Position numbers and translations under genes: made by a program | IMG/VR virus record: IMGVR_UViG_3300008110_004532 | Location: 5,583 to 67,180 of that record | Source: a virus | DNA length: 61,598 bases | Reading direction: 5' to 3' (one strand) | Notes under the pieces: model-generated | Seen by the model: the letters and a program-made list of their open reading frames with translations, nothing else | Databases searched by the model: none | Told to the model about the DNA's origin: nothing | Part shown: positions 1-9,885 of the stretch, piece by piece | Layout: the number at the start of each line of letters is the position of its first letter | Position numbering within the stretch: position 1 is the first letter of the stretch

Positions 1-3000
1 CCAGCAACTGGAACACCGCTGTCTATTGTAAATGTAGTTGATAATTTTAAAGCATTTTGTCTTCTTGAAAGAACAGTTGCGCCATCTTCAAAATCTTCAA
101 ATAATTGATTGACACCTGCTAGCACTAGACTGTCAGTAGTTATTTGTGCAGGTGCCGCTGCACCTGTTCCTAAATTACCTACAAAACTGTTAGCATTGAT
201 GTTTTGAATTTCTGCTAGAGATACACCTGCATTTTTAATGCCTACCCAACCGTCAGTAACTTCAAAGTTTGCACTGTCAAAACTTGCTAGGCCACTTAAT
301 GCTTGTTTTTGTGCTGCTGTACCTGTAGGAGCAGCGCCAGCAGTTGCAGACAGTTGCATTGAAAGTTTGGATTGAACTATTCCTGCTGTTGCACTAATGT
401 CATCATTGACAATGCTGTTATTGGCTATTTGGAAGTCGATATAAGAATTGTTTAGACTTTCAACAGTTGCACCAGTAGAATGTACAGCGCCAGCAGTCTC
501 AAATTTAGCTCTTGTAACATTATCAAATCTATTAGCAACAGTAGTAATAGCCCCATAAGAAAATATTTCATTTCCTATTCTTAAGAATCCATTGTTAGGG
601 AATCCTGTAACATCGTCTACAACAATACCTCCGCTTACGCTAGATTGAGTAGTTCCTATTATTCCAGAATCTATAACAGGCAATACTGTAATACCTCCTA
701 CAAGTAAAGCTGTTACAGTAGTGTCAACAGTTGCACTAAGCACACCTCCGACTGTGCTACTAATAATTGCAGGACCAGCTCCAGTAAACACTGGTAACTG
801 ACCTTTGTTAGTAGATATTACAGCAACATCTTTTAATTCTGCAAAAGTATCAGACTGTTCAACTAAATTGTCAACATATCCTTTTGTTGCAGCATCGGTG
901 TCTGATGAAGGTAATGCTAGGTTAATAATTCTATGAGGAGTAGGAGGATCACCGCCTCCCATATTTAGATCCCCGCCCATTGGTAAAGTACCTTGTAGAT
1001 CTAAGAATCCGCTACCAGCAGGTATTCTTTGACTGTCAGTAACAACACCTCCGTTGTGTGTAATACCTAAACGTCGATCAATATAACCCCTAACTGCACT
1101 TTCTGTTGGAACAGTATCTTCAGCATTGTCAGTCATAGTGACATCTGTAGAGAATTCTTTTACAGTAGTACCTCTCTTAAATCCAATACCGTCTAAGTTA
1201 CTTAGAGCAATACTTGCAGCAAAAGTAACAGTGCCTGTTCCTTGGTCTACGCTAAAGAATCGTCCTACACGGAATATACCGTCTTGGTCTGTACTTACAT
1301 AGAATACGCGACCTTGTGTTTCTTCTCTAACTTCTTGTGTAGGTTCCGGAGGTGAAGCAGGAGAACCAAACACGTTGTTAGGATAGTTACTACTGTTGTA
1401 ACCGCCAGTACCAATATCTAAAAAGTCATGTCCTGTTGCACGGCAAGTACTAATATTAACAGTAATTTCTGCAGGAGATTCTGCTTTTACACCTGCTCTT
1501 AAAACAGTTGATTGTACTGTTGGCAAACTTTGATAGAGGCCGGTGCCAGTAACAACACTTCCGGATCCGTATGCTATATCTTCTAAATCAACATATGCAG
1601 ACTCTGCTCCGCTTTCGTCAGTGTAACCTGTAATTCTAAATGTTTTTCCAGCATGTGCTAAAATAAGATTTCCTGAATTTAATCTTCCTTTGGTAAAATC
1701 GCTCTGTATAGTTTTTATAGCAATTCTAGTATCGCCTACTTTTGAGCCCATAGTTTTTAAACCACCGTCTACATAGTCAACGTCGTTTAATTTTAATTCA
1801 TTAGATTGTAATATGGCATAATTATAACTTGTATCAAAAGTTAATATTGCTGTGTCACCGTAAGAAACAGTACCTGTTCCTGGAGTTGCAGCAAGAACAT
1901 TATCACCGGGATTGTTGTATGTAAAACTGTTAGGAGTCGGAACAGAAATAATAGTTATAGAAACATCATTAAACGTATCATCTGTTGTACATCTAACTTC
2001 GTCAATAGAATCTCCAGGATTTAATCCATGGGGTTCTGAAACTGTTACTGTTGCAGTATTACTAGCACGTGAAACAGTTGAAATTGCCTTTTGGATTAAT
2101 AAATTTCCTTCAATTGGGCTATTTCTAGTATAAGCAAGTGTTCTATATACTGTTCCTTCTTCAGCAGGGTCAGTAAATTCTAATGCTGTCGAAGGTCGTG
2201 TAGGTCTAATTACATTTATTCCGGTAAATTTAAAATTCTGTAAACTTCTTATAATTACCAATTGTCCGTCAGTTAATGGAGCACTTATTCCGCCTGTTAC
2301 CGCATCAGCATTTAAATTTAATTTAAGCACAGGTCTAGTACCTAATACACCACCTGTGTCAACACCTTCTCCTACAGAAGTAGTAAGTTCAACATTACTT
2401 ACTTCATATCTAACAATGTCGCCTAAGTATGTTATGTCAAACGTTGCACCAGTTCCGGTTCCGCCATCGGAAAGAGTAGTTACTGTTCCTTTGACAGTCG
2501 GGTATCCACCAACGGGATTTATGCTGTAATCTCCAACTTCAATAATTTCAAATCTAGTAATTATACCGTCGCTAGGTCCTGTAGGTGCTAGTTTTACAGG
2601 ATCATTATCAATTTCTATTACCCTGATTCTAGTAGTTTTTCCATTAGGATATAATGTGCCGCCTACTACATCTATAAATTCTTCCTTAGAATATCCTAAA
2701 CCTCCGCTAACAATAGTTACATTGTTTGGATTAGTTGGAGTATTAACAACTGCACCTGATCTAGTATTTGAAGTATCTATTTCAATTTCAGATACATTCT
2801 GAGGTGCAAAACTATAATTGTCAACATATATACTAATTTCTCCTGCTACGTTTTTAGCAGCAAAACTTCCTCTTCTATATATCTTAGCAACTTGTTGAGT
2901 GTCATTGGCTAATGCTACTGGATCAGGAACCTCATTAGGATCACGTCCTGCTGCCCTCATTCCGTACTTACCGTATGAGCTATTACCTGCAACACTTCGA

Positions 3001-6000
3001 ATTTGAGAACCGTTTAATGCATAGTAACTAGTCCAGTTATAGTAGGTAAACACAGATACAAGTTCTGCAATACCGTTGTTGGTACAAATTACTCCGTAGC
3101 CTAAATCGTTAACCTGTGTATAGTCGTTAGCCAACATACTTCTGTTTCCAGGAGTTTCGATAATTATATCAATTCCTTTTATATCAAAAGTAATAGAACC
3201 TGTTGTTGTATGAGCTTTGTCTAGTGTAATAAAATCTTCTGTAACAGAAACAATTTTTGCTCCGGCTGCAAGAACACCTGTTCCGCTAACTTTAGTTAAT
3301 CGCATTCCTTTAACTAGCCCAAGCGTACTGTCCATAGGAATGGTAAATTGACCAACAGTAATGTTTGCATTAGATGTTAAATTAGTTGCATCTGGAGTTA
3401 TTTCAGAACCTAAATAATCTATAAATGGAGTTGAATCATCTAAGATTACTTCAGCAGTAGCAGTGCCAGGATCGTAAGTAGATACGTTAATCTGATATCT
3501 TTCTCCATTTATGTAAAATGCATTAGGAACTTGAATCTCTCTAACATTAAGTCCGCCTATAGTTAGATTGTATTGATCAGTAGTTGACAATACTTTGGCA
3601 GGAAGATTTCCACTGAATCCGTCAATAAACATTCCTCCCCTAAAGCTTTGTTCGTTAACGCTTCCGCTCAAGCTGGTTGCAGTTTGGCAGTATGGAGATT
3701 TAGTTTGAATTTGACCTTCTGGATCAAGAACCATCATAAAGCCGCCGTGACCTTGGCAAGTAATGTTACGCAGGATAGTTCCGTCGTTCATTAAGAACAC
3801 ATCCATGTCTTTATTTTCTTTAGGAGGATTGTTAACTCCTATAATAATGTTCTGTATACCTGCAATTAAATCTGCTACAATAGCTGCAACTGTAGGGCTA
3901 GCAGAAAGCAATGGTTGTACCAAAGTATTGATGCGTCCGATGCCTGCAAGAGTTTCTGTTAGTTGAGCTGTTATTGCAATTCTAGAACTGGCGTTTCTCT
4001 TGTAGGAATAACCTGCTCCTAAAGATCGTTCAATACCTCCATCGGTTATATCGTCAGCTAATGCTTCTACAATATAGCCTACATCTCTTGCACACAACAC
4101 ACTGTCATAATCTAAATCTGGATAAGTTGCGTTTATATAAGACACAACTTGATTGGAAATATTTGTTTTAGCAGCCAATAAGATTCCTGCCTCAACAGTA
4201 TGGCCGCCAGTTTTTGCAATAGTATCATCGAAAATACCGCTGAGTCCAGTTGGGTCAGATAGATAGTGATATCCAAATTTGTTGTCTTTTGGAGCTAGAC
4301 CTGAACTGTTTAAACCTCTTATAGTTGCCCCAACTAATTTAGTTTGCGGAACTTTATCAATTTCAAAACTAGTATCATCTCTAAATCTAGTCACTCTGGT
4401 TAAATTCTGGAATCGGCCTGTGCCTGACATTACTCTTAAGTACATGCCAACGGTTAACTTGTTTACTGTTCCAGTAGACAATGTTATTACATTTCCTTTA
4501 ATTGTGCCAGGGGACGTTTGAGCATCAATCGCTTCACAACTAAAGCTGACAGAACTTGTTGTTCCAGTTATTACAGTGTATGTACCGTTGTATGCAGATG
4601 GCACTGCACCGCTAACGGTTATAGTAGTACCGTCCGGGAATGGAATACTAGCTTGCGGAGCAAATGACAAAGTTGCAATGCTACCAGTACCAGTTGCACC
4701 TGTACTAACTAATTCGTTTGAAGATGCTGCTGCTGTTTGAGATAAGAATGTTCTTGACAAGCCGTCAAACTCGTCATCTCTATAGAAGTAGATATTAGCC
4801 CATGGACTTAAACTTTGTCCTGCAGCCGGTCTAATAATTACACGTCTAAATTCATCGCCCTTGATAGATACGTTAGTAGCTATTCTAATTGGCAATTGTT
4901 CGTAATACACTCCACTTTCTATTCTAATTGTCACTTGTTGTTCAGGAACAGGCTGACCGTACTCTAATTCTTCGCCTGGAATAAATTCTAAAGGAGTTCC
5001 AGGTTGCGCTGTTCCGTTAGCTACAATGTCGCTTATCGATGCAAAAAATTTAGTTATTAAAGGTAATGTTCCTTCTTCTGCTTCGTTTCCAGCTGTAGAT
5101 TGGCTAATAGTTCCCCTCTTTCCAAATGCTCCGGCAGTTGTAGTTGAACTGATTGTATTATTCACTAATATTTGTTGCATTAACAATTTTATGTAATTAA
5201 TACCATCTAATGTTTGAGAAAGTTGCTCTGTAGGTAATGCAGAAGCTGCGCCTCTTCTATAAGCTTTTGCAGCTTTGATAACATTTGAATTTCCGCCGTA
5301 AAGCACATCTTTTTTAACTGCTTCTACAATATAGCCTACATCTCTTGCACACTTAACTTGATCGTAATCAACTGTAGTAAGTTTAGAATCTATGTACAAA
5401 ACAACTTCGTTTTTTATAAATTCTAAATTACTTTCTAATTTTGAAGCAGCATCTATGTAGCCAGTTTGAAAATAAACTATATCTTTAGTATCATGTAGTA
5501 ATTCTACAATATATTGATCGTTAACACCACTGACTCCTACATAGTTTATTACTTTACCTGTAGCTCCGCTTCCTAATCCTTTAATGATACTGCCTTCTCT
5601 TAAATCTCGGTTTTCAACATTTATACTTTGATCAACACCTTGACCGTCAGTAAACACGTTCAATGTTCTAATTGATCCAATACCTGAAGTTAAAGAATTA
5701 ATATAAGCTTTATATGCGTTGCTTCCGTATGTTAGGGGTTGTCTATAAGGACCTGGTTCAGTCTCACTTATTCTTATCATTTCTTCTGCTTTTTCGCAAG
5801 CCTTGCTTAGGCTAGCATAAGCAGAAGAAAATGCTCTTCCTTGTCTTTCTTCTGGAATGTTTAGTTGTTCATCACTTCCTGTTGTAGAAACAAAAAGATT
5901 GTTAGGACTTACATAGCTTGAACTATCAACATAAAGTTTAGTTGCTGCTTGAAGGTCATCTAAGCCAAAAGGTGTTCCTACTCCTGAAAAACTTCCTGGG

Positions 6001-7274
6001 TGATCAAATAAAATTAAATCACCTTCCATGTTATCACCTTGTCGACGAACAGTGCTCTTACGAGGCAAGGATTCATCGCTTATCCAGTTTCCAGAAAGTG
6101 TAGGATCGTATGCAGCATCTACAAGTTGTTCATCTCCTCTAAATTGAGAAACTAAACTAAATGTTAGGTCTTGTCCTGGACTTACGCCGCCTAGACTTGT
6201 TCCAAGTATTTTAAGATCATCACCTTGAACATATTCATCATCCCCAAAATCAACAAAAGTAATAATAATATTATTTTCAGAGTATATAGGATTGTTATTA
6301 GTTTTTTCTACTCGTACTGTTGCTCCAGATCCGATGCCAGTAACAGTTGTTACGTTTAATTCTTCATAGATAAACGGAACAGATAGCCCTGTTCCAGAAA
6401 TACTAGTAGGATCAACATTGTATACAGTTTGACTAATCTCAGGATCAATGTTAACAACTATGCGAGTGTTGTTAAAATTAACATCATCAATGGCTTGCTC
6501 TCTAGAAGGATATACTGCTAATCTATCATCATCGTAATATCGAAGATAGTAAGTGTCTTCGGTGATTAGTCCAGTTGCCGGAGTGTTTCCTGTATTTACA
6601 TAAACAAATGCTGCACCGTTAATTGAAGTATTAAATCCATGTCCAGGTATAACGGCATACCCGTCTTGATCCCAATTATCAACTGTTAAAGAATATTCAG
6701 ATACATCTTCAGGTTCAGAACGAACTCTGATGCGTCCACCTATACCTGTAAAACCTCCTGTTTGCACATATCTACGATCAGCATATCCTCTAGTTATTAC
6801 TAGGTCATCTTCACCTATAGATGTATTGTGTAACGTATTGAATAAGTTTCTAGCTTCTGCACTAGGGTTTGCAATATTGCCTATAGCAAATTGATTACCA
6901 TTTAGGTGATTTCCTAAAACTGGTTCGTCGTCATTAACTAATCTTCCGCCGGTTGTAGTAATGACAATTTCATTTTCGTCAGCATGATTAACCAGTATTC
7001 CTTCTCCGCCTACTAATTTCTTAGCAACTAATGCATCGGCAAATTCACTTGAAACAATAACTTTATCAGCATCAGAACCGAGGTCTCCTCTTGGTACTCC
7101 ATTAGGGAATCCGTCCGGTGTATCATCCAAATCTCCGAAAGATATCGTATCGCCTGATCCAAATATTGCAAAAAGTTGTGTAAAATTATCGTTTACTTTT
7201 CGAAAAGATTCACGAATACTATCACCAGTTCCGTCGTTACCCTGTGTACCAATGTCGATAGTTTGTCTTGCCAT
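1..7274 (-). CDS. Giant virion structural / fibre-type protein, C-terminus beyond window
   Basis: The minus-strand frame is open from the ATG at 7274 to the window edge, so at least 2424 residues are present and the C-terminus is missing. The start follows a CGGAG ribosome site. The N-terminus reads MARQTIDIGTQGNDGTGDSI. The protein is rich in Gly, Thr, Val, Asn and Asp, with few charged or Cys residues, as in beta-rich fibres. A stretch near base 1280 reads YVSTDQDGIFRVGRFF followed by SVDQGTGTVTF, a signature I recognise from fibre and baseplate-associated structural proteins of T4-like marine phages. Two internal modules share CARDVGYIVEA, which suggests duplicated domains. It is likely a long tail fibre or baseplate-linked fibre, but the exact virion position cannot be read. 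Its late promoter-like octamer is at 7311-7318. Confidence 0.85.
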   Translation of the reverse strand, partial: MARQTIDIGTQGNDGTGDSIRESFRKVNDNFTQLFAIFGSGDTISFGDLDDTPDGFPNGVPRGDLGSDADKVIVSSEFADALVAKKLVGGEGILVNHADENEIVITTTGGRLVNDDEPVLGNHLNGNQFAIGNIANPSAEARNLFNTLHNTSIGEDDLVITRGYADRRYVQTGGFTGIGGRIRVRSEPEDVSEYSLTVDNWDQDGYAVIPGHGFNTSINGAAFVYVNTGNTPATGLITEDTYYLRYYDDDRLAVYPSREQAIDDVNFNNTRIVVNIDPEISQTVYNVDPTSISGTGLSVPFIYEELNVTTVTGIGSGATVRVEKTNNNPIYSENNIIITFVDFGDDEYVQGDDLKILGTSLGGVSPGQDLTFSLVSQFRGDEQLVDAAYDPTLSGNWISDESLPRKSTVRRQGDNMEGDLILFDHPGSFSGVGTPFGLDDLQAATKLYVDSSSYVSPNNLFVSTTGSDEQLNIPEERQGRAFSSAYASLSKACEKAEEMIRISETEPGPYRQPLTYGSNAYKAYINSLTSGIGSIRTLNVFTDGQGVDQSINVENRDLREGSIIKGLGSGATGKVINYVGVSGVNDQYIVELLHDTKDIVYFQTGYIDAASKLESNLEFIKNEVVLYIDSKLTTVDYDQVKCARDVGYIVEAVKKDVLYGGNSNVIKAAKAYRRGAASALPTEQLSQTLDGINYIKLLMQQILVNNTISSTTTAGAFGKRGTISQSTAGNEAEEGTLPLITKFFASISDIVANGTAQPGTPLEFIPGEELEYGQPVPEQQVTIRIESGVYYEQLPIRIATNVSIKGDEFRRVIIRPAAGQSLSPWANIYFYRDDEFDGLSRTFLSQTAAASSNELVSTGATGTGSIATLSFAPQASIPFPDGTTITVSGAVPSAYNGTYTVITGTTSSVSFSCEAIDAQTSPGTIKGNVITLSTGTVNKLTVGMYLRVMSGTGRFQNLTRVTRFRDDTSFEIDKVPQTKLVGATIRGLNSSGLAPKDNKFGYHYLSDPTGLSGIFDDTIAKTGGHTVEAGILLAAKTNISNQVVSYINATYPDLDYDSVLCARDVGYIVEALADDITDGGIERSLGAGYSYKRNASSRIAITAQLTETLAGIGRINTLVQPLLSASPTVAAIVADLIAGIQNIIIGVNNPPKENKDMDVFLMNDGTILRNITCQGHGGFMMVLDPEGQIQTKSPYCQTATSLSGSVNEQSFRGGMFIDGFSGNLPAKVLSTTDQYNLTIGGLNVREIQVPNAFYINGERYQINVSTYDPGTATAEVILDDSTPFIDYLGSEITPDATNLTSNANITVGQFTIPMDSTLGLVKGMRLTKVSGTGVLAAGAKIVSVTEDFITLDKAHTTTGSITFDIKGIDIIIETPGNRSMLANDYTQVNDLGYGVICTNNGIAELVSVFTYYNWTSYYALNGSQIRSVAGNSSYGKYGMRAAGRDPNEVPDPVALANDTQQVAKIYRRGSFAAKNVAGEISIYVDNYSFAPQNVSEIEIDTSNTRSGAVVNTPTNPNNVTIVSGGLGYSKEEFIDVVGGTLYPNGKTTRIRVIEIDNDPVKLAPTGPSDGIITRFEIIEVGDYSINPVGGYPTVKGTVTTLSDGGTGTGATFDITYLGDIVRYEVSNVELTTSVGEGVDTGGVLGTRPVLKLNLNADAVTGGISAPLTDGQLVIIRSLQNFKFTGINVIRPTRPSTALEFTDPAEEGTVYRTLAYTRNSPIEGNLLIQKAISTVSRASNTATVTVSEPHGLNPGDSIDEVRCTTDDTFNDVSITIISVPTPNSFTYNNPGDNVLAATPGTGTVSYGDTAILTFDTSYNYAILQSNELKLNDVDYVDGGLKTMGSKVGDTRIAIKTIQSDFTKGRLNSGNLILAHAGKTFRITGYTDESGAESAYVDLEDIAYGSGSVVTGTGLYQSLPTVQSTVLRAGVKAESPAEITVNISTCRATGHDFLDIGTGGYNSSNYPNNVFGSPASPPEPTQEVREETQGRVFYVSTDQDGIFRVGRFFSVDQGTGTVTFAASIALSNLDGIGFKRGTTVKEFSTDVTMTDNAEDTVPTESAVRGYIDRRLGITHNGGVVTDSQRIPAGSGFLDLQGTLPMGGDLNMGGGDPPTPHRIINLALPSSDTDAATKGYVDNLVEQSDTFAELKDVAVISTNKGQLPVFTGAGPAIISSTVGGVLSATVDTTVTALLVGGITVLPVIDSGIIGTTQSSVSGGIVVDDVTGFPNNGFLRIGNEIFSYGAITTVANRFDNVTRAKFETAGAVHSTGATVESLNNSYIDFQIANNSIVNDDISATAGIVQSKLSMQLSATAGAAPTGTAAQKQALSGLASFDSANFEVTDGWVGIKNAGVSLAEIQNINANSFVGNLGTGAAAPAQITTDSLVLAGVNQLFEDFEDGATVLSRRQNALKLSTTFTIDSGVPVA
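4063..4095. repeat. 33-bp exact repeat, copy 1, inside the giant structural gene
   Basis: These 33 bases recur exactly at 5320-5352, in the same frame of the structural gene, and encode (on minus) VCARDVGYIVEA in a conserved helix-like segment. The surrounding protein is alike but not identical, so this looks like a conserved core within a duplicated domain and not a mobile repeat. Confidence 0.75.
5320..5352. repeat. 33-bp exact repeat, copy 2, inside the giant structural gene
   Basis: This is the partner of 4063-4095, about 1.26 kb away. Both copies are followed in the protein by a basic segment ending in YRRGAA or YKRNAS, which supports a duplicated module. Confidence 0.75.
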
Positions 7275-7310
7275 GTATTACTCCGTTAGAAGATTTTCAT
7301 CTCTTTTCAA

Positions 7311-7318
7311 TATTTACC
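7311..7318 (-). promoter_or_regulatory. T4-like late promoter octamer for the giant structural gene
   Basis: On the minus strand this reads GGTAAATA, close to the T4 late -10 TATAAATA. It lies 36 bases before the ATG, leaving a leader that carries a CGGAG ribosome site. Confidence 0.5.
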
Positions 7319-7338
7319 AAATTTTTTTGTAAACTTAA

Positions 7339-7346
7339 TGTAAATA
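7339..7346 (+). promoter_or_regulatory. T4-like late promoter octamer, 4 bases before ATG 7351
   Basis: The octamer TGTAAATA is followed by AACG and then ATG. There is no Shine-Dalgarno site. By T4 spacing, transcription would begin at or next to the start codon. Confidence 0.5.
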
Positions 7347-7350
7347 AACG

Positions 7351-7638
7351 ATGTATCTTAAAGAAGAAATAGAAACTGTCTCGTATACTAGAAAAAGTAA
7401 ATTAGGAATAGAACATGCGTATGTTCGATCTAAGAAAATATGTATTTTTCGTTGCGACAATTGCGGATTGGTATTCCAAAGAGAACGTGCTAAAATGAGT
7501 CCTAAAAGGCTAAGCAACAACTATTTTCATTGTTGTAGTAATTGCGATGCTAAACGCTTTGCTCAAAAGAAAGGTACTGATAGACGCACTATGTGGGATA
7601 AACCTGCAAGTAGTTTAGATGATATAAGTAAATTATGA
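7351..7638 (+). CDS. Small zinc-ribbon protein
   Basis: A 95-residue basic protein with two CxxC knuckles: CDNC near residue 35 and CSNC near residue 62, with an extra Cys just before the second. This spacing predicts one structural zinc site, as in zinc ribbons found beside HNH or other nucleic-acid proteins of phages. No HNH catalytic residues are visible, so I do not call a nuclease. The C-terminus is acidic. The stop overlaps the ATG of the SGNH hydrolase (ATGA), so the two are translationally coupled. A late-type octamer lies directly upstream. Confidence 0.65.
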   Translation: MYLKEEIETVSYTRKSKLGIEHAYVRSKKICIFRCDNCGLVFQRERAKMSPKRLSNNYFHCCSNCDAKRFAQKKGTDRRTMWDKPASSLDDISKL

Positions 7639-8519
7639 ATAATCTATTTGTTTATGGAGATAGTTTTGCTTCTCCGTCTGCTATCACAAAAGAAACATGG
7701 GTTAATATTTTAGCTGATAGTCTTAATTATCAAGTAGTCAACAATGCTGTTTTAGGAAGTAGCACAGAGTATTCTTTTTTTAAATTTGTAAAAGATGCTC
7801 AAAATGATATTTTTAAAGAAGAAGATATAATTATTTTTGTAATAAGCAGTCCAGGGCGCTTATATTTTAACTATCAATTATTTGATGATCCGTCAACTGG
7901 ATCTAGATTTTTAGGTCCTATAAGAAAGACAGATCTTTCAAATTTATGGTATAAAGAAAATAAAGATAATATTAAATGGTATGTAAGAAATACAAATCAA
8001 GAATTAAATCAAATTAATCATGAATCTTATATTGAAGTTTTAAAGTCTTTTGCTAGAAAAAATCCTAAACTAACGTTTTTTGTAATGCATAATCCTGAAC
8101 CTTTAAATCTTTTTAAACTAGATCAATGCCCTCCTAATTTTTTCATGCCGGATATTTGTTTAGTTGAAATATCAAATAGAGAAATTATCGATCAAACTAA
8201 CTGTGATTTTTCCAGCTGGACTAGATATACAGATATAGATTGTAGATTAAATCATTTAACTAATCCAAATCATAAAATTTTAGCTAATTCTATAAAAAAT
8301 ACTATAACCAAAAAAACTATAGATTTTTGGAATTATGATTTATTTCATCAAGGAATAATTAAACAAATTACAGATTTAGCAGAATACAAACATTTTGTTG
8401 ATAAACAGATTTTATTTCAATTTCCGAGAATTGAAAAAAAATTATCTAAAAAAGTTTCAATATTTAGACAGTGTATAAATAAAATCACGAAAGGGGAACA
8501 TTATGTTCACATTTATTAA
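7635..8519 (+). CDS. SGNH/GDSL-type hydrolase
   Basis: 294 residues. Block I is VYGDSFASP at residues 6-14 with the nucleophilic Ser in GDSF. A Gly-containing block II (AVLGSS) follows near residue 39, an Asn/Ser block III near residue 70, and a DCRLNHLTNPNH segment near 200-212 supplies the block V Asp and His. Such esterases act on acetylated glycans or lipids. In a phage, next to fibre genes, deacetylation of host surface polysaccharide is plausible but inferred. The C-terminal 80 residues are Lys/Phe-rich with no recognised domain. The gene overlaps the genes on both sides on the same strand. Confidence 0.7.
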   Translation: MNNLFVYGDSFASPSAITKETWVNILADSLNYQVVNNAVLGSSTEYSFFKFVKDAQNDIFKEEDIIIFVISSPGRLYFNYQLFDDPSTGSRFLGPIRKTDLSNLWYKENKDNIKWYVRNTNQELNQINHESYIEVLKSFARKNPKLTFFVMHNPEPLNLFKLDQCPPNFFMPDICLVEISNREIIDQTNCDFSSWTRYTDIDCRLNHLTNPNHKILANSIKNTITKKTIDFWNYDLFHQGIIKQITDLAEYKHFVDKQILFQFPRIEKKLSKKVSIFRQCINKITKGEHYVHIY

Positions 8520-8814
8520 AAAATTATTTGGTTTCGATCAAGAAACTATTAAGGCAGCTGGAGTACAAATTGAACAGGCACCTTACAAAGTACCTGAGCC
8601 AGTAGCTCCGACTCCAATCCCACTAGTACCAGAGGCAGTACCAATGGTAGCAGTAGAAAAGCCAGCACCTGTTGTTGAAGCTGCTCCCGCAAAGCCAGCT
8701 CGTAAACCACGTGCTCCAAAAGCGCCTGTCGCAGAAAAAGCAGCCCCTGTTAAGAAGGCTGCTGCAATTAAGGCTGCTCCAAAAGCTAAAACACCTCGTT
8801 CAAAGAAGGTTTAA
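8503..8814 (+). CDS. Ala/Pro/Lys-rich basic protein, histone H1-like tail
   Basis: 103 residues behind an AAGGGGA ribosome site. The first 20 residues (MFTFIKKLFGFDQE) are amphipathic. From about residue 30 the protein is low-complexity Pro-Ala-Val, and from about 63 it becomes Lys/Arg-Ala-Pro repeats such as PAKPARKPRAPKAP, like histone H1 tails or bacterial AlgP/HU extensions. It could bind DNA non-specifically or act as a disordered linker. There is no direct evidence for function. Its end overlaps the end of uvdE, which runs the other way. Confidence 0.7.
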   Translation: MFTFIKKLFGFDQETIKAAGVQIEQAPYKVPEPVAPTPIPLVPEAVPMVAVEKPAPVVEAAPAKPARKPRAPKAPVAEKAAPVKKAAAIKAAPKAKTPRSKKV

Positions 8815-9825
8815 TTGTTTAGCCTGCTGATGTAGGCTAAAACTGGCAATATTTTTGCCTTTGCTTTCACACATGATATCATGTGTACCCAAAAAGCTCA
8901 GTGCCCATTCGTTCACTGCTGTATTCCAGTAGAAGTTTGAATGTGCTCTGAGCTTTTGTTTTTTGTGCCCAGCTTCTAGCAATGCTGTATAATCAGGTAG
9001 TGTTTTATCGCAATGTCCTGGCAACCATTCTTCACGACTGACTGAATAATGTACTACAGGACGAACGCCGCGCCAAGAGTCAATTACACGTAGAACTCTA
9101 TCGTCGGAGGGTTGAATGTAGTCTCCTGTACGGACCCAGTGATGGTGTATATCAAGCACGAGGGCGCAATGCTTTTGCAGTTCGAGACTGCTTTCGATTC
9201 CCCATGCGTTTTCGTCATTTTCGATGGTAATGCAGTTTCTTGCTTCTGGAGTGAGTCGTGAAAGAGCGTCGATGATACCGGCTGGACCTCTTCGACCCGA
9301 GATGTGGACATTGATTTTAAAGTCCTGAAACGATTTACCAAATCCCATCCATCGGGCCATATCCACATGATATTCAAATTCCTCAATAGATCGATTTACA
9401 ATATCATCTGACTCAGATGCCAACACGCAAAACTGCCCAGGATGCATACTAAGCCGAACACCCATCTTGCGAGCCAAATCGCCCACGGTTCCAAAGTGCT
9501 TTTCTGCATAGGCTCTAACATCGGATAGCCCATAGAAGAACTTCCAGCTAGGCTCAGTGTATACAGGAAGTATATCGCTGCTGAGTCGTACCATTCTAAG
9601 ATTTTCATCAAGTGCTCCTACACGTTCTACCAGCTTGCGAACAGCTTCAATGTTACCTTTCATTAGGTCCCATAGTTTTTCTTCAGCTACGCTCTGGCTC
9701 TGTCTATTTAACCAACTGACAGTAGTACTGCCAGTATTATACTGTTTAGCATCATCTTTGGGTTTAATACCGTTAACTTGATCAGGAGTGTCAATCCACT
9801 TGCAAGCAAAACCAATACGCTTCAT
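8800..9825 (-). CDS. uvdE: UV damage endonuclease UvdE
   Basis: 341 residues, the normal length of the family. UvdE nicks 5' of UV photoproducts and starts alternative excision repair. Recognisable blocks are MKRIGFACKWI at the N-terminus, MVRLSSDILP near 98-107, MHPGQFCVLAS near 152, an INVHISGRRG block, a TIENDE block, and VLDIHHHW near 233, which supply the His, Glu and Asp metal ligands of the TIM barrel. It would repair phage DNA in sunlit water. A strong sigma-70 promoter sits at 9857-9885. The last five codons overlap the converging gene at 8503-8814. Confidence 0.95.
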   Translation of the reverse strand: MKRIGFACKWIDTPDQVNGIKPKDDAKQYNTGSTTVSWLNRQSQSVAEEKLWDLMKGNIEAVRKLVERVGALDENLRMVRLSSDILPVYTEPSWKFFYGLSDVRAYAEKHFGTVGDLARKMGVRLSMHPGQFCVLASESDDIVNRSIEEFEYHVDMARWMGFGKSFQDFKINVHISGRRGPAGIIDALSRLTPEARNCITIENDENAWGIESSLELQKHCALVLDIHHHWVRTGDYIQPSDDRVLRVIDSWRGVRPVVHYSVSREEWLPGHCDKTLPDYTALLEAGHKKQKLRAHSNFYWNTAVNEWALSFLGTHDIMCESKGKNIASFSLHQQAKQLNLL

Positions 9826-9841
9826 AAAAATTAATCAAATA

Positions 9842-9885
9842 AAAAGGACATAATGTATTATAACATCTATGTCCTTTTAAGTCAA
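9842..9885 (-). promoter_or_regulatory. Sigma-70 promoter with inverted repeat, upstream of uvdE
   Basis: On minus: -35 TTGACT (9880-9885), a 17-base spacer, and -10 TATAAT (9857-9862). An inverted repeat, AAAAGGACATA (9842-9852) and TATGTCCTTTT (9868-9878), brackets the -10. It could be an operator. It could also serve as a weak terminator for dadA, since T-rich sequence follows on minus. The -35 directly abuts the dadA stop. Confidence 0.75.

Noticed and set aside
9842-9878. Inverted repeat read as a pure terminator for dadA
   Set aside because: The 15-base loop holds the -10 of a good promoter. An operator or a dual role fits better, so it is annotated with the promoter.
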